From assembly GCF_000003815.2 (NCBI RefSeq), contig NC_049989.1, forward strand, positions 1,092,789 through 1,135,121: a stretch of 42,333 bases of DNA, read 5' to 3'. This DNA is from Branchiostoma floridae. Its lineage: Eukaryota > Chordata > Leptocardii > Amphioxiformes > Branchiostomatidae. The notes beneath the pieces were generated by a model. It was not told the origin of the DNA, ran no database searches, and saw only the letters and a list, made by a program, of their open reading frames with translations. The translations under genes and the position numbers were made by a program. This document shows, piece by piece, positions 20,721 through 31,525 of this stretch. How positions within the stretch are numbered: the first letter of the stretch is position 1; the number at the start of each line of letters is the position of its first letter.

Positions 20721-21748
20721 TTCACCAGCGTTTGTGTGTCTGTCTGTCTGTCTGTCAACAAGATAGCTCCAGAACGGCTGAATGGATTAGTTTCATACTT
20801 GGTGTGTTGGTGGGGTGTGATGAAAGCTGGGAGTGATTAGATTTTGGGCCCCTAGCGGCTTTTCTTGTTACTGCAGCGCAGCTTCCGGTTTTGCTATCTC
20901 GTGTTCTGAACAAGATATGGTCCCAATTTTTAGGTGTGAGATAACTCTTGAGCTCAGAAATAAGTGACATAAGCTTGGGCCCCATAGCGTCCAGTTTGGG
21001 GACAGTAGGGACATTTTTGTCAAAAACTTCTGAAGTGGATAACTCAAGAAGGGAACAATGGATTTTCATGATTTTTGGTATGTAACAAGTTAGGTACCTT
21101 AGACAATGTTATACATTTGTACAAGATAAAATACTAATTATGCAAAATTAGAATACATTTGCATAATTAATGAGCTTATTCTATCATAGCAGTTTTTTTT
21201 AAGTATCTCTTGTACCGGACATGACATGGTTTTGATATTTGGGTGGTAGATAGTTGTTAATGTCATAACAAAGTGGGGCAGGTTTCAGCATTTAATTTTG
21301 GAACTGCAGGGGCGCGTTTTTGTCAAGACACTCCAAAGAGGATATGATGGATTGCCATCATTTTTGGCATGCAGGTAGCTTAGGCAAAGATGTTCATAAT
21401 GATATACATTTTATGCAAATGAGGACTTGGTTTGCATAATTAATGAGGAAATTGTCCAATTCCATTGTTTTCAATAGCTGAACTTCAGTAACTGTAACGC
21501 ATGTAAATTATGATAGGTGAAACATAAGCAGATACCAAATATGCAAATGAGGAACTGATTTGCATAATATATACAAAATAACAAATCCGCATAATGACTA
21601 ATGATGGGAATTTTATACTTGTGACATGTGTACGTTAGTCAATGATGAACATCGCCTTGTATAAATTATGTAAATGGTAGGTCATTTGCATGAAATTTAA
21701 AAAAAGCTCTAAATATTTCCTGGAGGTATGAGGTTGCCGAACTCTAGT
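20721..21748 (+). repeat. Repeat family R1 (copy D)
   Basis: Starts with a GTGTGTCTGTCTGTCTG stretch, lacking the 5' hairpin. It continues with GAACGGCTGAATGGATTAGT and GGGCCCCTAGCGGC, and ends GGTATGAGGTTGCCGAACTC followed by TAG. It aligns with the reversed copy 33603-34098 and, in its 3' third, with 2437-2815. No coding potential. Confidence 0.8.
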
Positions 21749-21837
21749 TCAATCAATCCTTTTTTTCACGTCATGTTTGGTATACAGAACATACAGGTTT
21801 GTTTTAGCACATCTGAGTAGTATCTGCCCTTTTGGCA

Positions 21838-22150
21838 GTTGGATGGCCAAATCAAAGCGTGGAGGCGGCAAGGAGAACTACACTCTGACACGGCAAGAGT
21901 AACTTTTGGTGGTGGAGGCAGCGTCATGGCATAACCGCCATAGGAAAAACAAAACTTGTTATCATTCTAGGCAACCTCAATGTGGTGAGATATAGGGACA
22001 CCATCCTCTATCCTACCTCTTCAATATTGGACCAAATGCCATTCTACAAGATTTCAACACCCGTCCAGACAGAGTAAGGACCACTGCAGACTACCTCCAG
22101 GATGTAATGCTGGAGTACAGTCTTAGGATGGAATAGCCTTCCTACTACCG
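21838..22150 (+). pseudogene. Tc1/mariner transposase fragment (decayed)
   Basis: Read across frames, this stretch gives D-G-Q-I-K-A-W-R-R-Q-G-E-L, then T-F-G-G-G-G-S-V-M, then K-L-V-I-I-L-G-N-L-N-V-V-R-Y-R-D, and P-N-A-I-L-Q-D-F-N-T-R-P with T-T-A-D-Y-L-Q-D-V-M-L-E. These are the ordered landmarks of the C-terminal catalytic half of Tc1-like DDE transposases (W-R-R-x-G-E, F-G-G-G-S-V-M-V-W, Y-R-D, Q-D-N-A-R-P-H). Several frameshifts separate the blocks and the catalytic QDN motif is altered. The N-terminal half is absent. The element is dead. Confidence 0.8.
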
Positions 22151-22157
22151 CTATCAT

Positions 22158-22827
22158 ATTTTTACGATATTCGGACGTACTTCGCGATCGCTGGAAGGTC
22201 AGCCAATTGTAAGATTTTCAGAGGGTCTTCGTATTTGTCGCCCAAAAATTGTCCCTGTCACATTTAAGCGAGGCTCGTGCGATCGCCGGTGAATAAATCT
22301 ATGGTAATGAACCTCCCATGACCTCTTGCAAGCGGACAAGGTAACACAAAACGTTCGTCACAAAAGGGCAAGAGATCAATAAATGTTGCTTATTTTGTTG
22401 TCGGAATCTTTTTAACCAATGAATGGAATGCGCGGGTATAATAGAAATGACACAAGAAAAGAAAGTGTGTCACAAAGTCAGCCTACATACTACCACAGGG
22501 GCCACAATGTCAGAATTACCCTCACATTTAAAGAAATTCAATATTTCAAAACAAACGTAAGTCGGGCGTTCGCCATCCGATTTGCACGATCTGCACGATC
22601 TGCAGGCGACTTGGTAACGAGCTCTGCGAACTCAGATATCACCGGCGACTTGTCGCTTTTGTTAACAACATGTTTCGCTGCACCGCGAACATCGTACAAC
22701 CCCTGAAAATCGCCGGCGATCCCAAAAAACTGCGGGATGATCGTGAGAACATCGGGCGTCTTACGAAAATGTCATTTAGAGCTTGCAGAATCGTCGTCCG
22801 ATCGATTTTCACCAAATATGGTGGGTA
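22158..22827 (+). mobile_element. Element family M1 (diverged copy)
   Basis: Shares TTCGGACGTACTTCGCGATC, ATAAATGTTGCTTATTTTGT and GGCGTTCGCCATCCGATTTG with copies at 6062 and 27794. The right end is GGTGGGTA followed by TAA; the left terminus is worn. It has internal deletions (the stretch around TGATTAATAACTATG in full copies is missing). Confidence 0.75.
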
Positions 22828-23031
22828 TAAGGATTATGGCTAGCACTCGATTGAACAACTCTTGGTTCAAATTTGATAAACTGATTAACATGTTCTGTTT
22901 ATTCAACTTAAGTTCGTTCACAAGTCAATACCGACAGAAGAAAATGAGCTGAATGGAGTGTTTGGCTTTAGTAGGGTATAGTAATTTCGGCACTTTATTT
23001 TTGTGACACCCTGTACGTAAGCAGACGCTAC
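22828..23031. other. Spacer between inverted M1 copies
   Basis: About 200 bp with no supported feature. It separates an M1 copy in plus orientation from one in minus orientation. Confidence 0.5.
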
Positions 23032-23034
23032 TAA

Positions 23035-24511
23035 TACCCCCGTCACATTACTTGAAAATCGATCGGACGACAATTCTGCAAGCTCTAAATGACATTTTTG
23101 TGAGTAAGACGTCCGATGCTCTCACGATCATGCCGCGATTTTTCGGGATCGCCGGCGATTTTCAGGGGTCGCACGATGGTCGCGGTGCAGCGAAACATGT
23201 TCTTAACATAAGCGACAAGTCGCAGAAGATCTCTAAGATCGCAGAGCTCGTTACCGAGTCACAGATCGTGCGTACATCGCAAGGGTATCGGTCTACATTC
23301 GATTGATAGTCGTGCGTCAATCCAGCATCGACCTAGTTATTAATCATCGAGCGCAAATCGGATGGCGCCCGTCAATCAGGCGATGTTCTCCCGACTTCCG
23401 TTTGTTTACAAATATCAAATTTCTGCGAATGTGAGGGTAATTCTGACATTGTGGCCCATGTGGCTGTATGTAGGCTGCTTTTGTGACATAATTTCTTTTC
23501 TTTCGTCAGTTCTAGTATGCCCACGCATTCCATTTATTGGTTAAAGAGATTACGACAACAAAAGAAACAACATTTTTTGATAGAGTCGATTCCAAGTCAC
23601 CGTGCAGATGTTTGTTGCCATTGTTTAGAATTGATTTTAAAGTTTTGTATTTATATGTCTAGGACATTTGATACTTCAGAAATATTTTAACACTGTTTCA
23701 ACTTTATAAATATTTCCCCGGTCCTGTAAAACTTTGGAAATATTTATGATGTGGAACTGGATACTTCTAATGGTTTCTAAATAATCATAACAGCATTCTA
23801 CCATTTTTACCATTGTTTGTAACATTTTGTAAATAGGACAGTGGTCTAGGAAGATAGCAATTCACACATCCTTGCAAAGTATGGTTGGTTGTCATGCAAC
23901 AATAGCCCACCACAAAGGGTCCACCAGTGCCCAGCAGTGAAATCTAAAAATATACAGATGCAACAATAGGGCTTACTTTTATGAGGGAAATCAACTAATT
24001 TTACCATTTGGTAAAGTTAGCAAATATTTCTAAATATTTGTAAATGTGAAAGAATCACACAGAGGTTTCACAATTATTCTAAATAAAGATATTTTTGCAA
24101 AGTTACTTTCAAAATGTTTCTAAAATATTCAAAGGAATTAAAATAGATTAGTATTTTCCTAGTCAATTTTTTGAAAATAATTTAATTATTGTGGTTTACA
24201 TATTCTTTTATTCAAAATAATTCAGATTTATTACAAATATCACCTAAAAACCCTCATGGTGACTTGGAATGGACTCTATCTTGCCTTTCTGTGAGGAACG
24301 GTTTGTGTTACCTTGTCCGCGTGCAAGAGGTCATGGGAGGTTCATTATCATAGATTTATTCACAGATGATCGCACGAGCCTCGCTTACATGTGACAGGGA
24401 CAGTTTTGGGGCGAAAAATACGCAAGTCCATCTTAAAAGATCTTAAAATCAGCCGACCTTCCTGCGATCGCGAAGTACGTTCAAAGATCGTATATAATGT
24501 GACGGGGGTAT
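23035..24511 (-). mobile_element. Element family M1 (reverse copy, carrying a nested M2)
   Basis: Ends TACCCCCGTCACATTA and TAATGTGACGGGGGTA, flanked by TAA on both sides (23032-23034, 24512-24514). The body is the reverse complement of the copy at 6062-6881 (GCGATCGCGAAGTACG near the right end, for example). An M2 element (23583-24276) is inserted in the middle, so the M1 insertion is the older event. Confidence 0.85.
23583..24276 (-). mobile_element. Element family M2 (copy B, reverse, nested in M1)
   Basis: Ends GAGTCGATTCCAAGTCACC and GGTGACTTGGAATGGACTC, flanked by TA on both sides. The uninterrupted M1 copies read TTGATCTCTTGCC (minus strand) at this point, and here the sequence is TTGA-TA-[element]-TA-TCTTGCC. 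This supports the 2-bp TA duplication by empty-site comparison. The body is the reverse complement of 15652-16358. Confidence 0.9.
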
Positions 24512-24524
24512 AAGGTGTACTAAA

Positions 24525-24890
24525 AATAACCTTGGATGTTCTGTATACCAGAGGTTACGTGAAAAAAGGATTGATTGAATCACTGACACACGGGGCCATA
24601 ACAGCCGTACGGTACAGTGTTGAACAGAAACAGGGAAATCTGGTCGCTTTTTGGTGACCCACTCACGTAAGCAGGCCTAGTGCTCGTTCCATGAGTTAAC
24701 AATGATAATGAGTTTGATACCACTGGAAAGGAAAGTACACAAGCTTCCTATGATATATAATACATTGATATATAATACATGAAATTGATGTAGAAACAAC
24801 GATGATATGATTTACCAAATCTAATAATCCAAACTTTTGTGCCTAGTATATATTTTTATATACACATACAGGCAGACGCCCACTCACACA
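24525..24890 (-). repeat. Right arm of the inverted repeat around the Tc1-like relic
   Basis: Reverse complement of 21749-21800 plus 19690-19928. It preserves the uninterrupted junction ATTGATTGAATCACTGACAC, i.e. the pre-insertion state of the site occupied by R1 copies C and D in the left arm. Confidence 0.55.
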
Positions 24891-24990
24891 AACACACGGT
24901 TACACAGACATTCACACATAAACACAGACATACACAAACATTGACTCACAAGAACATGCATACACAGACACATAGACTGAAACATAAATT
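24880..24990. repeat. CA-rich microsatellite
   Basis: Imperfect (CA)n tract with ACACAGACATTCACAC variants preceding segment Y copy 2. Confidence 0.85.
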
Positions 24991-25036
24991 GGAAAAATCC
25001 GTTGGGCGAATCAAACTAACGTCCCATCTACAAGAA

Positions 25037-25290
25037 TAGCGGTACAGTTCCCTGTGCCAAGCTCTAAGCACAGAGAAAAATGCCACAAATATGTTTTGAC
25101 GGTTTTGACCCATGTCCAACCGAAGAAAGCTCAGATAAAAGGGTGTGAAATATTGCACAAAGGACAGGTTTATCCACTTGAAAACATAACAAAACTGGAA
25201 GGCTTCCATTTGGAACCAACAGAAAATCAGGCATTAGAATCAATCCTTCCCTCAAGAACACGGAACCTTGCCAAACCTGCGACCTCTCAA
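25037..25290 (+). repeat. Duplicated segment Y, copy 2
   Basis: Direct-orientation match to 19228-19475 (see that entry): the same order of AAAGGGTGTGAAATATTG, ACAGGTTTATCCACTT, CATTTGGAACCAACA and CTTGCCAAACCTG blocks. Confidence 0.75.
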
Positions 25291-25355
25291 GTATGTCGCG
25301 TGCCGTGAGCGCCTTGGTTGGGCAACACATGGCATGATAATGTCTATTGCAGCCT

Positions 25356-25450
25356 GGTCTCGAAAGACTTAAAATGTCATGGAGATTTATTCAATATGTA
25401 GGTGCTCGTCACAACTTGATAATTAAGGGCTACGGGGGACATCCATCGTC
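25356..25450 (+). repeat. ~95-bp direct repeat, copy 1
   Basis: GGTCTCGAAAGACTTAAAAT, then TCATGGAGATTTATTCAATA and TAACTTGATAATTAAGGG-like sequence, matches 25709-25800. The two copies bracket the long CA microsatellite. Confidence 0.75.
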
Positions 25451-25465
25451 CCGTTGTTCCCGTTG

Positions 25466-25645
25466 CACACACACACACACACACACATACGTACACACAC
25501 ACACACACACATACATACACACACACACACACACACAAATACACACACTTACACACACACATAAGCACACACATAAACACATACACACATACACACACAT
25601 ACACACACATGCATACACACATAAACACACGCACACACATACACT
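25466..25645. repeat. (AC)n microsatellite
   Basis: About 180 bp of AC/CA dinucleotides with ATAC variants; overlapping frames on both strands are artefacts of the repeat. Confidence 0.95.
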
Positions 25646-25708
25646 TGTCATTCCAAATAATATTGGGTGATAGCTTAAGATTGTGTTAATATGTAGAAAT
25701 TAAGGGTT

Positions 25709-26160
25709 GGTCTCCAAAGACTCAAAATGTCATGGAGATTTATTCAATATGAAGGTGCTCGTCATAACTTGATAATTAAGGGATACGGGAGACATCTTTC
25801 CGTTGTTCCACTATTTGAAAGATCTTGAAAAAACGCCCCTACAGTTCCAGAGCAAGCTGCTAGGGGGCCAAATATACACCACTTCTTCCTTACATCATAA
25901 GCTATCTGCCACCAAAAAATCAAGTTCATAACATGCCCAGGTAAAAAGATATAAAAACTTATGCAGTATCAAGGTCACACACCAGGAAGCGCAATATTGA
26001 TCTTGACTTTGTCTTTTCAATACCTACCCACATACCAAATATCATCGTAATCCATCCAGAGGTTTGTGAGTTATGCTGACTACAAAAATCGGGAAACACA
26101 GACACACACACAGACCCACCAAAACTATATCTCTATTTTTCATGGAGACCAAAGATATAA
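25709..26160 (-). repeat. Second ~95-bp direct repeat and repeat family R1 (copy G)
   Basis: 25709-25800 repeats 25356-25450. From 25810 to 26160 the sequence is the reverse complement of the 5' half of R1 copy C (for example TACCAAATATCATCGTAATC, GAGTTATGCTGACTACAAAA). It ends with CTCTATTTTTCATGGAGA, the counterpart of the CTCCAGGAAAAATGGAGA stem. A 3'-truncated R1 copy. Confidence 0.7.
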
Positions 26161-27419
26161 ACTCTTCACTATAAAACAAAGTCTAATAGATTTGATCATG
26201 AATCAGAGAAATTATAGCTGAGATGAAAGACTTCTTACATCGGTAAAATCTGTTTCATCTGCTCCAGCGCCATAAGCTATACCTGTATGTTTAGAACCTG
26301 GATATCAAACACAGCGGGTTTTGATCACATCGTTAGTAACCTGTAGCAGGCGATGAACAAGAGGATCTAAAGGTTGGGCAATAAGCCACCCAGTGATGAC
26401 CCCGGCCTTTCCTGAATTTCATGTGTCAAGTTTACACAAGTGGCTTATAAAAACATGAACCAGGCCGCGAGTGTGCTTAACTACTACTGACAGGAGATTA
26501 ATGACAACTATTGTGGACTGCAACGACGTCCACTAGTGTAAGATATGGGCGCAAGAAGGCAAAACAAAGAAAGGAAGTTCTGCTGCAGTACCAAGGCCAC
26601 ACGCCATCCGATCTTGTCCGCTGTCTTTTAAACATCTATACCCAGGACGTAGTACTCTACTTAGTCGACTTACCAAATATCATCACAAGCCATCCGGAGG
26701 TTCTAAAGTTACGATATCAGAAACGCAATAGCGCAATTGATGTAGACAAACAGTAGTAATATGATAGATTATTAGCGGATGGATGAACAGAAAACCATTT
26801 TTCTTAGAATCACAGACACCACAGCTCATAGAAAACGTGGAGCTTTCATTTTCCTCTCAAACGAGAAGTCAAACCCAACTTGTCTAGATATAGTCAATAC
26901 TAATTGTTTAGACTTTGTGACGATGGTATCAATCAACTATATGTCTTCTAGGTTCTAACATGTGCTTGCAATTAGCCTTCGAACAAGAACTTGCAAATAG
27001 GCTTTCTGTTAATGCCGACAGTAAAAGGCAACGTACTCCAGTACAGACCACGCCTGGATTGAAACCAAACCTGATTGGTTGTTGACTGTCACGTACGGGG
27101 TTACTCCTAGCCGGATAAGAGCCAAAGTGAGGAAAGTGACTTTGCGCGTCTGTGGGATTCTGTCCAAGAGAACAAGTACGTATTTTCTTTTTGTTCCATG
27201 ACAAGTTTTCAAACGCCCATCAAGTATTTGTGCACAGAACCAGAGTGATGTCATTTCTTATCTTTATCTCCTAGTTAACTGTTTTAATTGTTGCAAGATT
27301 GTACAGGTTACTATTCTAATCGCCATATTTCTTTATAGAACGTAAAGGAATCTTACATCAAGCGGGAATGCTGTACGCACTCTAGTACCTTTATTCTAAA
27401 ACATTTACGTCATCTGCTC
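26161..27419. other. No gene recognised; weak R1 remnant
   Basis: 26540-26710 contains TGCTGCAGTACCAAGGCCAC and CCAAATATCATCACAAGCCA, consistent with a heavily decayed reverse R1 fragment. The rest shows nothing supported. Confidence 0.4.
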
Positions 27420-27424
27420 ACCAA

Positions 27425-27560
27425 AAATACTTAGGTGTAAAAATGGGTACCTGACAGTTGGAGAGGTAAAAGACGGTGGGAGGTTGGCTCAGCCTTCCAA
27501 TAACAACTCACCATCCCTTCGGCCTCAAACGGCTACGGAACGAACTTTGCCTTCTTTGTA
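27425..27560 (+). mobile_element. SINE-like central domain
   Basis: AAAATGGGTACCTGAC, GAGAGGTAAAAGACGGTGG, GCTCAGCCTTCCAATA and TCGGCCTCAAACGG appear in the same order as in the minus-strand unit at 14755-15105 (GTGTACCTGACTTTC, GAGGTAAGAGGCGGTGG, CGCCTTCCAATA). No tRNA-like head is seen here. Probably a truncated SINE. Confidence 0.5.
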
Positions 27561-27790
27561 TATGACACTGCTGAAATACGTGTAACATTGCCTTTGTCTG
27601 TGTTAAAGCAAAAAAAAAACAAAAGTAAAAAAGAAGACGAAAAATAACCCACAATATCTACCTGTCTAGCTAAAGGCAATGAACGTGCCTTCTGTGCTAA
27701 CAGAGCTTTTAGTGATGTAAATATAACTTGGCTAAACGAATAGCGTTTTTCTTCCTTTGTTTCTATCTTTCATTCGTCTATCCATGATCC
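27561..27790. other. No gene recognised
   Basis: A-rich tract near 27608; otherwise nothing. Confidence 0.5.
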
Positions 27791-27793
27791 TTA

Positions 27794-28609
27794 TACCCGC
27801 CTCACATTATATACGATCTTCGGACGTACTTCGCGATCGCAGGAAGGTCGGCTGATTTTAAGATCTTAAGATGGTCTTGCGTATTTTTCGCCCAAAATCT
27901 GTTCCCCTCACATATAAGCGAGCCTCGTGCGATCGACGGTGAATAAATCTATGATAATGAACCTCCCATGACCTCTTGCACGCGGACAAGGGAACATAAA
28001 ACGTTCCTCAAAAAAGGCAAGAGATCAATAAGTGTTGCTTATTTTGTTGTCGGAATCTTTTTAACCAATGAATGGAATGCGCGGGCATAATAGAAATGAC
28101 ACAAGAAAGGAAAGTGTGTCACAAAGCCAGCCTACATACTGCCACAGGGGCCACAATGTTAGAATTACCCTCACATTCCCAGAAATTCAATATTTGTAAA
28201 CAATCGGAAGTCGGGTGAACGTCACCCAAACGTCGCCCGACTAACGGGCGTTCGCCATCCGATTTGCGTTCGATGATTAATAACTATGTCTGTGCTCGCC
28301 TATCGGTCTTCAATCGTTGGATTGACGCAAGACTATTGACCGATACCCTTGCGAGGTACGCACGATTTGTACGCACGATCTGCGACGCGGTAACGAGCTC
28401 TGCGATCTCGGAGATCTCCTGCGACTTGTCGCTTATGTTAAGAACATGTTTCGCTGCACCGCGACCGTCGTAAGACTCCTGAAAATTGCCGGCGATCCCT
28501 AAAAATCGCAAGATGATCGTGAGAACACCGGACGTCTTACTCACGAAAATGTCATTTAGAGCTCGTAAACTAATCTTCCGATCGAATCGCGCCTAATGTG
28601 AGGCGGGTA
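27794..28609 (+). mobile_element. Element family M1 (copy, 816 bp)
   Basis: Ends TACCCGCCTCACATTA and TAATGTGAGGCGGGTA with a perfect TTA duplication (27791-27793, 28610-28612). Nearly identical to 6062-6881, with few substitutions and small indels, so at least one of the two moved recently. No transposase; needs one supplied in trans. Confidence 0.9.
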
Positions 28610-28612
28610 TTA

Positions 28613-29317
28613 CGAGGAGAAACGATCAGAGGTGCGAAAGCAGCGAACACATGTGTTGTGCGTGTACTATTTATTGATATACCACCAGTCCAGTTTTTAC
28701 TGGGCTGTCTGTGACCAGAATGTCATCAAGACTTTGTATGTCTGACATTGAAATGCCCCACATTTGGAACTAAATTTTAGTTCACTGTTGGAAATTAGAT
28801 GACTAAATGTTTCATTGCAACAAGCTGCAAAGCTGTCCTGTGATCGCACACATATAAGTCGTTCCATACTTAATACGTGCGTAGCAATTACAAGTTTCAG
28901 TATATGGAAAACTAATCTACATAAAAACGTCACCAAGCCCAGAGAAATCGATGGACCGCAGTCAGTGAGTTCTAAAATGACATTTCGGTAGCAGTGCGCC
29001 AGGTGTGAATTCTAAAGATCGGCTGATGTTGGCAGGTTCCCGGGCTCTGTCCTATGGGATGGGGGGTAGTCATGCAGGTGTAAGATACGCTCGAGTCTCT
29101 GAAATTTTCATTCGGCGACCTGCTGCCAATGAACGAACACGGCCGAAGCTCGTCCGTTTTGTAAACGGTCTGCGCCCTTTCAGATGACCGTAACGTTAGC
29201 TATATCGCTGACCGGTCGATGGAAACACGAGTGTTTCAGGTTAGAAGCAAAATTTGTGTAAAGCAACATTTGAATCTCTAATGTACGGCAGTATCGTGAT
29301 AAACTATCGAGAGAAAA
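28613..29317. other. No gene recognised
   Basis: The open frame 29005-29187 shows no domain; nothing else is supported. Confidence 0.5.
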
Positions 29318-29392
29318 AAAGAGTGCACCACCTGGGGTTCGAACCCAAGTCACGAAGCCAAACCCTTAACGGCCTACTACGCCACGGAACAT
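29318..29392 (-). ncRNA. tRNA-like pol III unit (tRNA pseudogene or SINE head)
   Basis: On the minus strand there is a perfect A box (TGGCGTAGTAGG), a perfect B box (GGTTCGAACCC) ~35 bases later, and a run of seven T directly downstream (TGCACTCTTTTTTT), which is a pol III terminator. The T arm pairs (TTGGG with CCCAG). The 7-bp acceptor stem does not pair and I cannot place an anticodon arm, so a functional tRNA is unlikely. It may be a transcribable tRNA-derived unit. Confidence 0.6.
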
Positions 29393-29816
29393 GAAAGTGT
29401 TGATAGAGCGTGCTCGTACACGTAAAAAGGCGTTGACTGTTTCAAAGACGTCACGCCCGTTGGTGGGATGTAAATTAGGCTTGTGAACTGTCACGTAGGA
29501 TAAAGTAATGAAGACACTGGGTATTCAGGACCCTAGCGACTGCTCTGATTCCACCATGGTACGTCTTTCCGTCCTGGCAGCCTTAAAGAGCCGTGATTTT
29601 AAAGTCATATGTATCTTTATAGATGCCATATGTCAGCCTTGTACCTATAATAGAGACGGCGTGATTCTTTATTGAACCGCCACCATGCAACATTGCCCAT
29701 TTTTACTGAATGGGAAAATTGGAGTCAAACGTTAGCAGCAGGCCACCATTTTAAAAAGATACAATGACTACGTATTTGGTACATTTCTCTTACCAGTAAC
29801 GTTGTTACTCTCATTA
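29393..29816. other. No gene recognised
   Basis: Nothing supported on either strand. Confidence 0.5.
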
Positions 29817-30940
29817 CCTTCGCCTGAAGGTTATGTTTTGAGCATGTTTGTGTGTCTGTCTGTGTGTCTGTTAACCGCATAATCGAGAAGCCTTGGATGG
29901 ATCCTGATGATATTTGGTAGGTGGGTAGGGGTCACAAAAACGAAGGTTAATTTCGATAATGGGCCCCCTAGTGGCTTCCTAAGGTACTGCAGCGGAACTT
30001 CCATTTTCGATATCCCGTGTTCTGGACATACTGTGGACGTGATTTTTGAGTGGTAGATATCACTTGGGACAGAGAGTAAGTGCTGTAAGTTTGGACTCCT
30101 TAGCGGCTTTTTTTGGACTGCAGGTGCCGATTTCCTTTCAAACTTTGAACGAGAATAACTCGAGAACGTGTTGGCGGATCGTCATAATTTTTGGTATGTA
30201 GACTGCTTAAGTGATGACTTGATATATAACATAACATAACATAACATAATGCGATTCTCATTATGCAAATCAGCAGCTACTTTGCATAATTAATGAGGAA
30301 ATATGCATTCCATGATATGAGTTTCAAAGTTGCCACATATGTAAAATGAGAAAGAGAGAAATGTCAATATATATTATTTATGCAAATTACGACTTCATTT
30401 GCATAATTAATGAGAAAATATGAACGTGTTGACGGATCGTCATGATTTTTGGCATGTATATAGCTTAAGCGATGCCTGACATAACGAAATACAAATTATG
30501 CAAACCAACAGCTTATTTGCATTATTGCTTCGGAAAGTTTATGAATTCACTGCATTCTATAATAGGACTTTCAAACTTGTCACATATGTCACTGAGAAAG
30601 AGAGAAATGTCAATAGATATTAATTATGCACATGACGACCTCGTTTGTATAATTAATGAGAAAATAAAATAATTCCTTAATGATGAATGATGGGAATTTC
30701 ATACTCACAACATTTTGAAGCTTGGTGAAGATGAACAATATTAGACATAAATCATGCAAATTAGTTTCATGTTAACATGATTCATCAGGAAACACTAAAA
30801 TGGCCTTCTCTGCTACGATAAGACTTTCATACTTTGGATTTGTGCCTCTTTGATAGATAGGATGATCAACCAAGACAAATGATGCAAATCAGGACCTTGT
30901 TTGCATAATCAAATGGCAAAAAATATAGATACTTCACTCC
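29817..30940 (+). repeat. Repeat family R1-related element (copy F)
   Basis: Begins with a different but analogous hairpin (ACCTTCGCCTGAAGGT) followed by TATGTTTTGAGC and a GTGTGTCTGTCTGTGTGTCTG tract. It then shows the R1 order: ATGATATTTGGTAGGTGGGT, GGGCCCCCTAGTGGC, ACTCGAGAACGTGTTGGCGG, and AT-rich ATGCAAAT blocks. Two sub-blocks (ATTTTTGGTATGTAGACTGC and ATTTTTGGCATGTATATAGC) suggest an internal duplication. The 3' limit is uncertain. Confidence 0.65.
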
Positions 30941-31164
30941 TTAGAGATCCTTGCTCTTCCATTCATAAGAAAAAGCATCACCAAACAAACCGTTGTCTTT
31001 AGAGTTTCTAAGGACTGACTGCTCAAATTTTATTCAAAACCATAATAAACCAGACTGTCACCAAAACGTAGTATGAATAAACATCTGGTTGTCTACATAG
31101 AATTTTGTTATTCAGTAAAATTCTGGTGAAACTTTCAAAGTTCCTTTCATTAGTTGAGAAGTTT

Positions 31165-31376
31165 CGAGAATTTCCCCTGTTAACAAAGAATCACCCGGAT
31201 GGAGGCCTGGCGAACCTCCATTCCGTATCAGCCACACGGTGATTTACATCAACGAAAGGGTATGTCACCCCGTGAGGGGCGGCATAACCCCGCCGTGTGT
31301 AAGCAGTTGGCTAGTTGGGCAACCCTGGCTGTTTGTTAACAGCTGAACAAATAAATAAATAAATAAATAAAAACAA
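31165..31376 (+). mobile_element. Retroelement 3' end with AAAT tail
   Basis: CCTCCATTCCGTATCAGCC, CCCCGTGAGGGGCGGCATAA (hairpin) and GGGCAACCCTGGCTGTTTGT are followed by AGCTGAACAAATAAATAAAT repeats to about 31372. Hairpin plus tetranucleotide tail is the usual 3' form of CR1-like LINEs and their SINEs. No coding part remains. Confidence 0.65.
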
Positions 31377-31456
31377 AGAATGAGCTTCATTGTTTACAAC
31401 AACAGCAATGTTTGTGATTTCCCCAGTCCGTGATGAAGAGTTGTGCAGGGTTGGCC

Positions 31457-31525
31457 ATGGAGCTGCGACTGGTCGTCCTCTGCACATTGTTGACTCCTCT
31501 ACTTGCTGCCTCTGTGAAACAGCGG
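31457..31525 (+). CDS. First coding exon of a putative secreted protein
   Basis: ATG at 31457 in a perfect Kozak context (GCCATGG). It opens a 23-residue signal peptide-like stretch (M-E-L-R, then a hydrophobic core V-V-L-C-T-L-L-T-P-L-L, A-A-S and K-Q-R). It ends exactly at a consensus donor (CGG|GTGAGT) in phase 0. An upstream in-frame ATG (31433) would add eight residues. A pyrimidine-rich acceptor (TTTGTGATTTCCCCAG, ending 31426) just upstream suggests a 5'-UTR intron. The next coding exon I can match in phase is at 41939. The join is a prediction from splice signals and phase only. The intervening ~10.4 kb is filled with mobile DNA. Confidence 0.55.

Noticed and set aside
17177-21748. 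Calling the R1 repeats Helitrons
   Set aside because: A terminal hairpin and A/T insertion point fit, but the expected TC start and CTRR end are not present.
25377-25670. Cys/Val-rich or His/Thr-rich proteins across the CA tracts
   Set aside because: Direct translations of a dinucleotide repeat.
29318-29392. A functional tRNA gene on the minus strand
   Set aside because: A and B boxes are perfect but the acceptor stem does not pair and no anticodon arm could be drawn; kept only as a tRNA-like unit.
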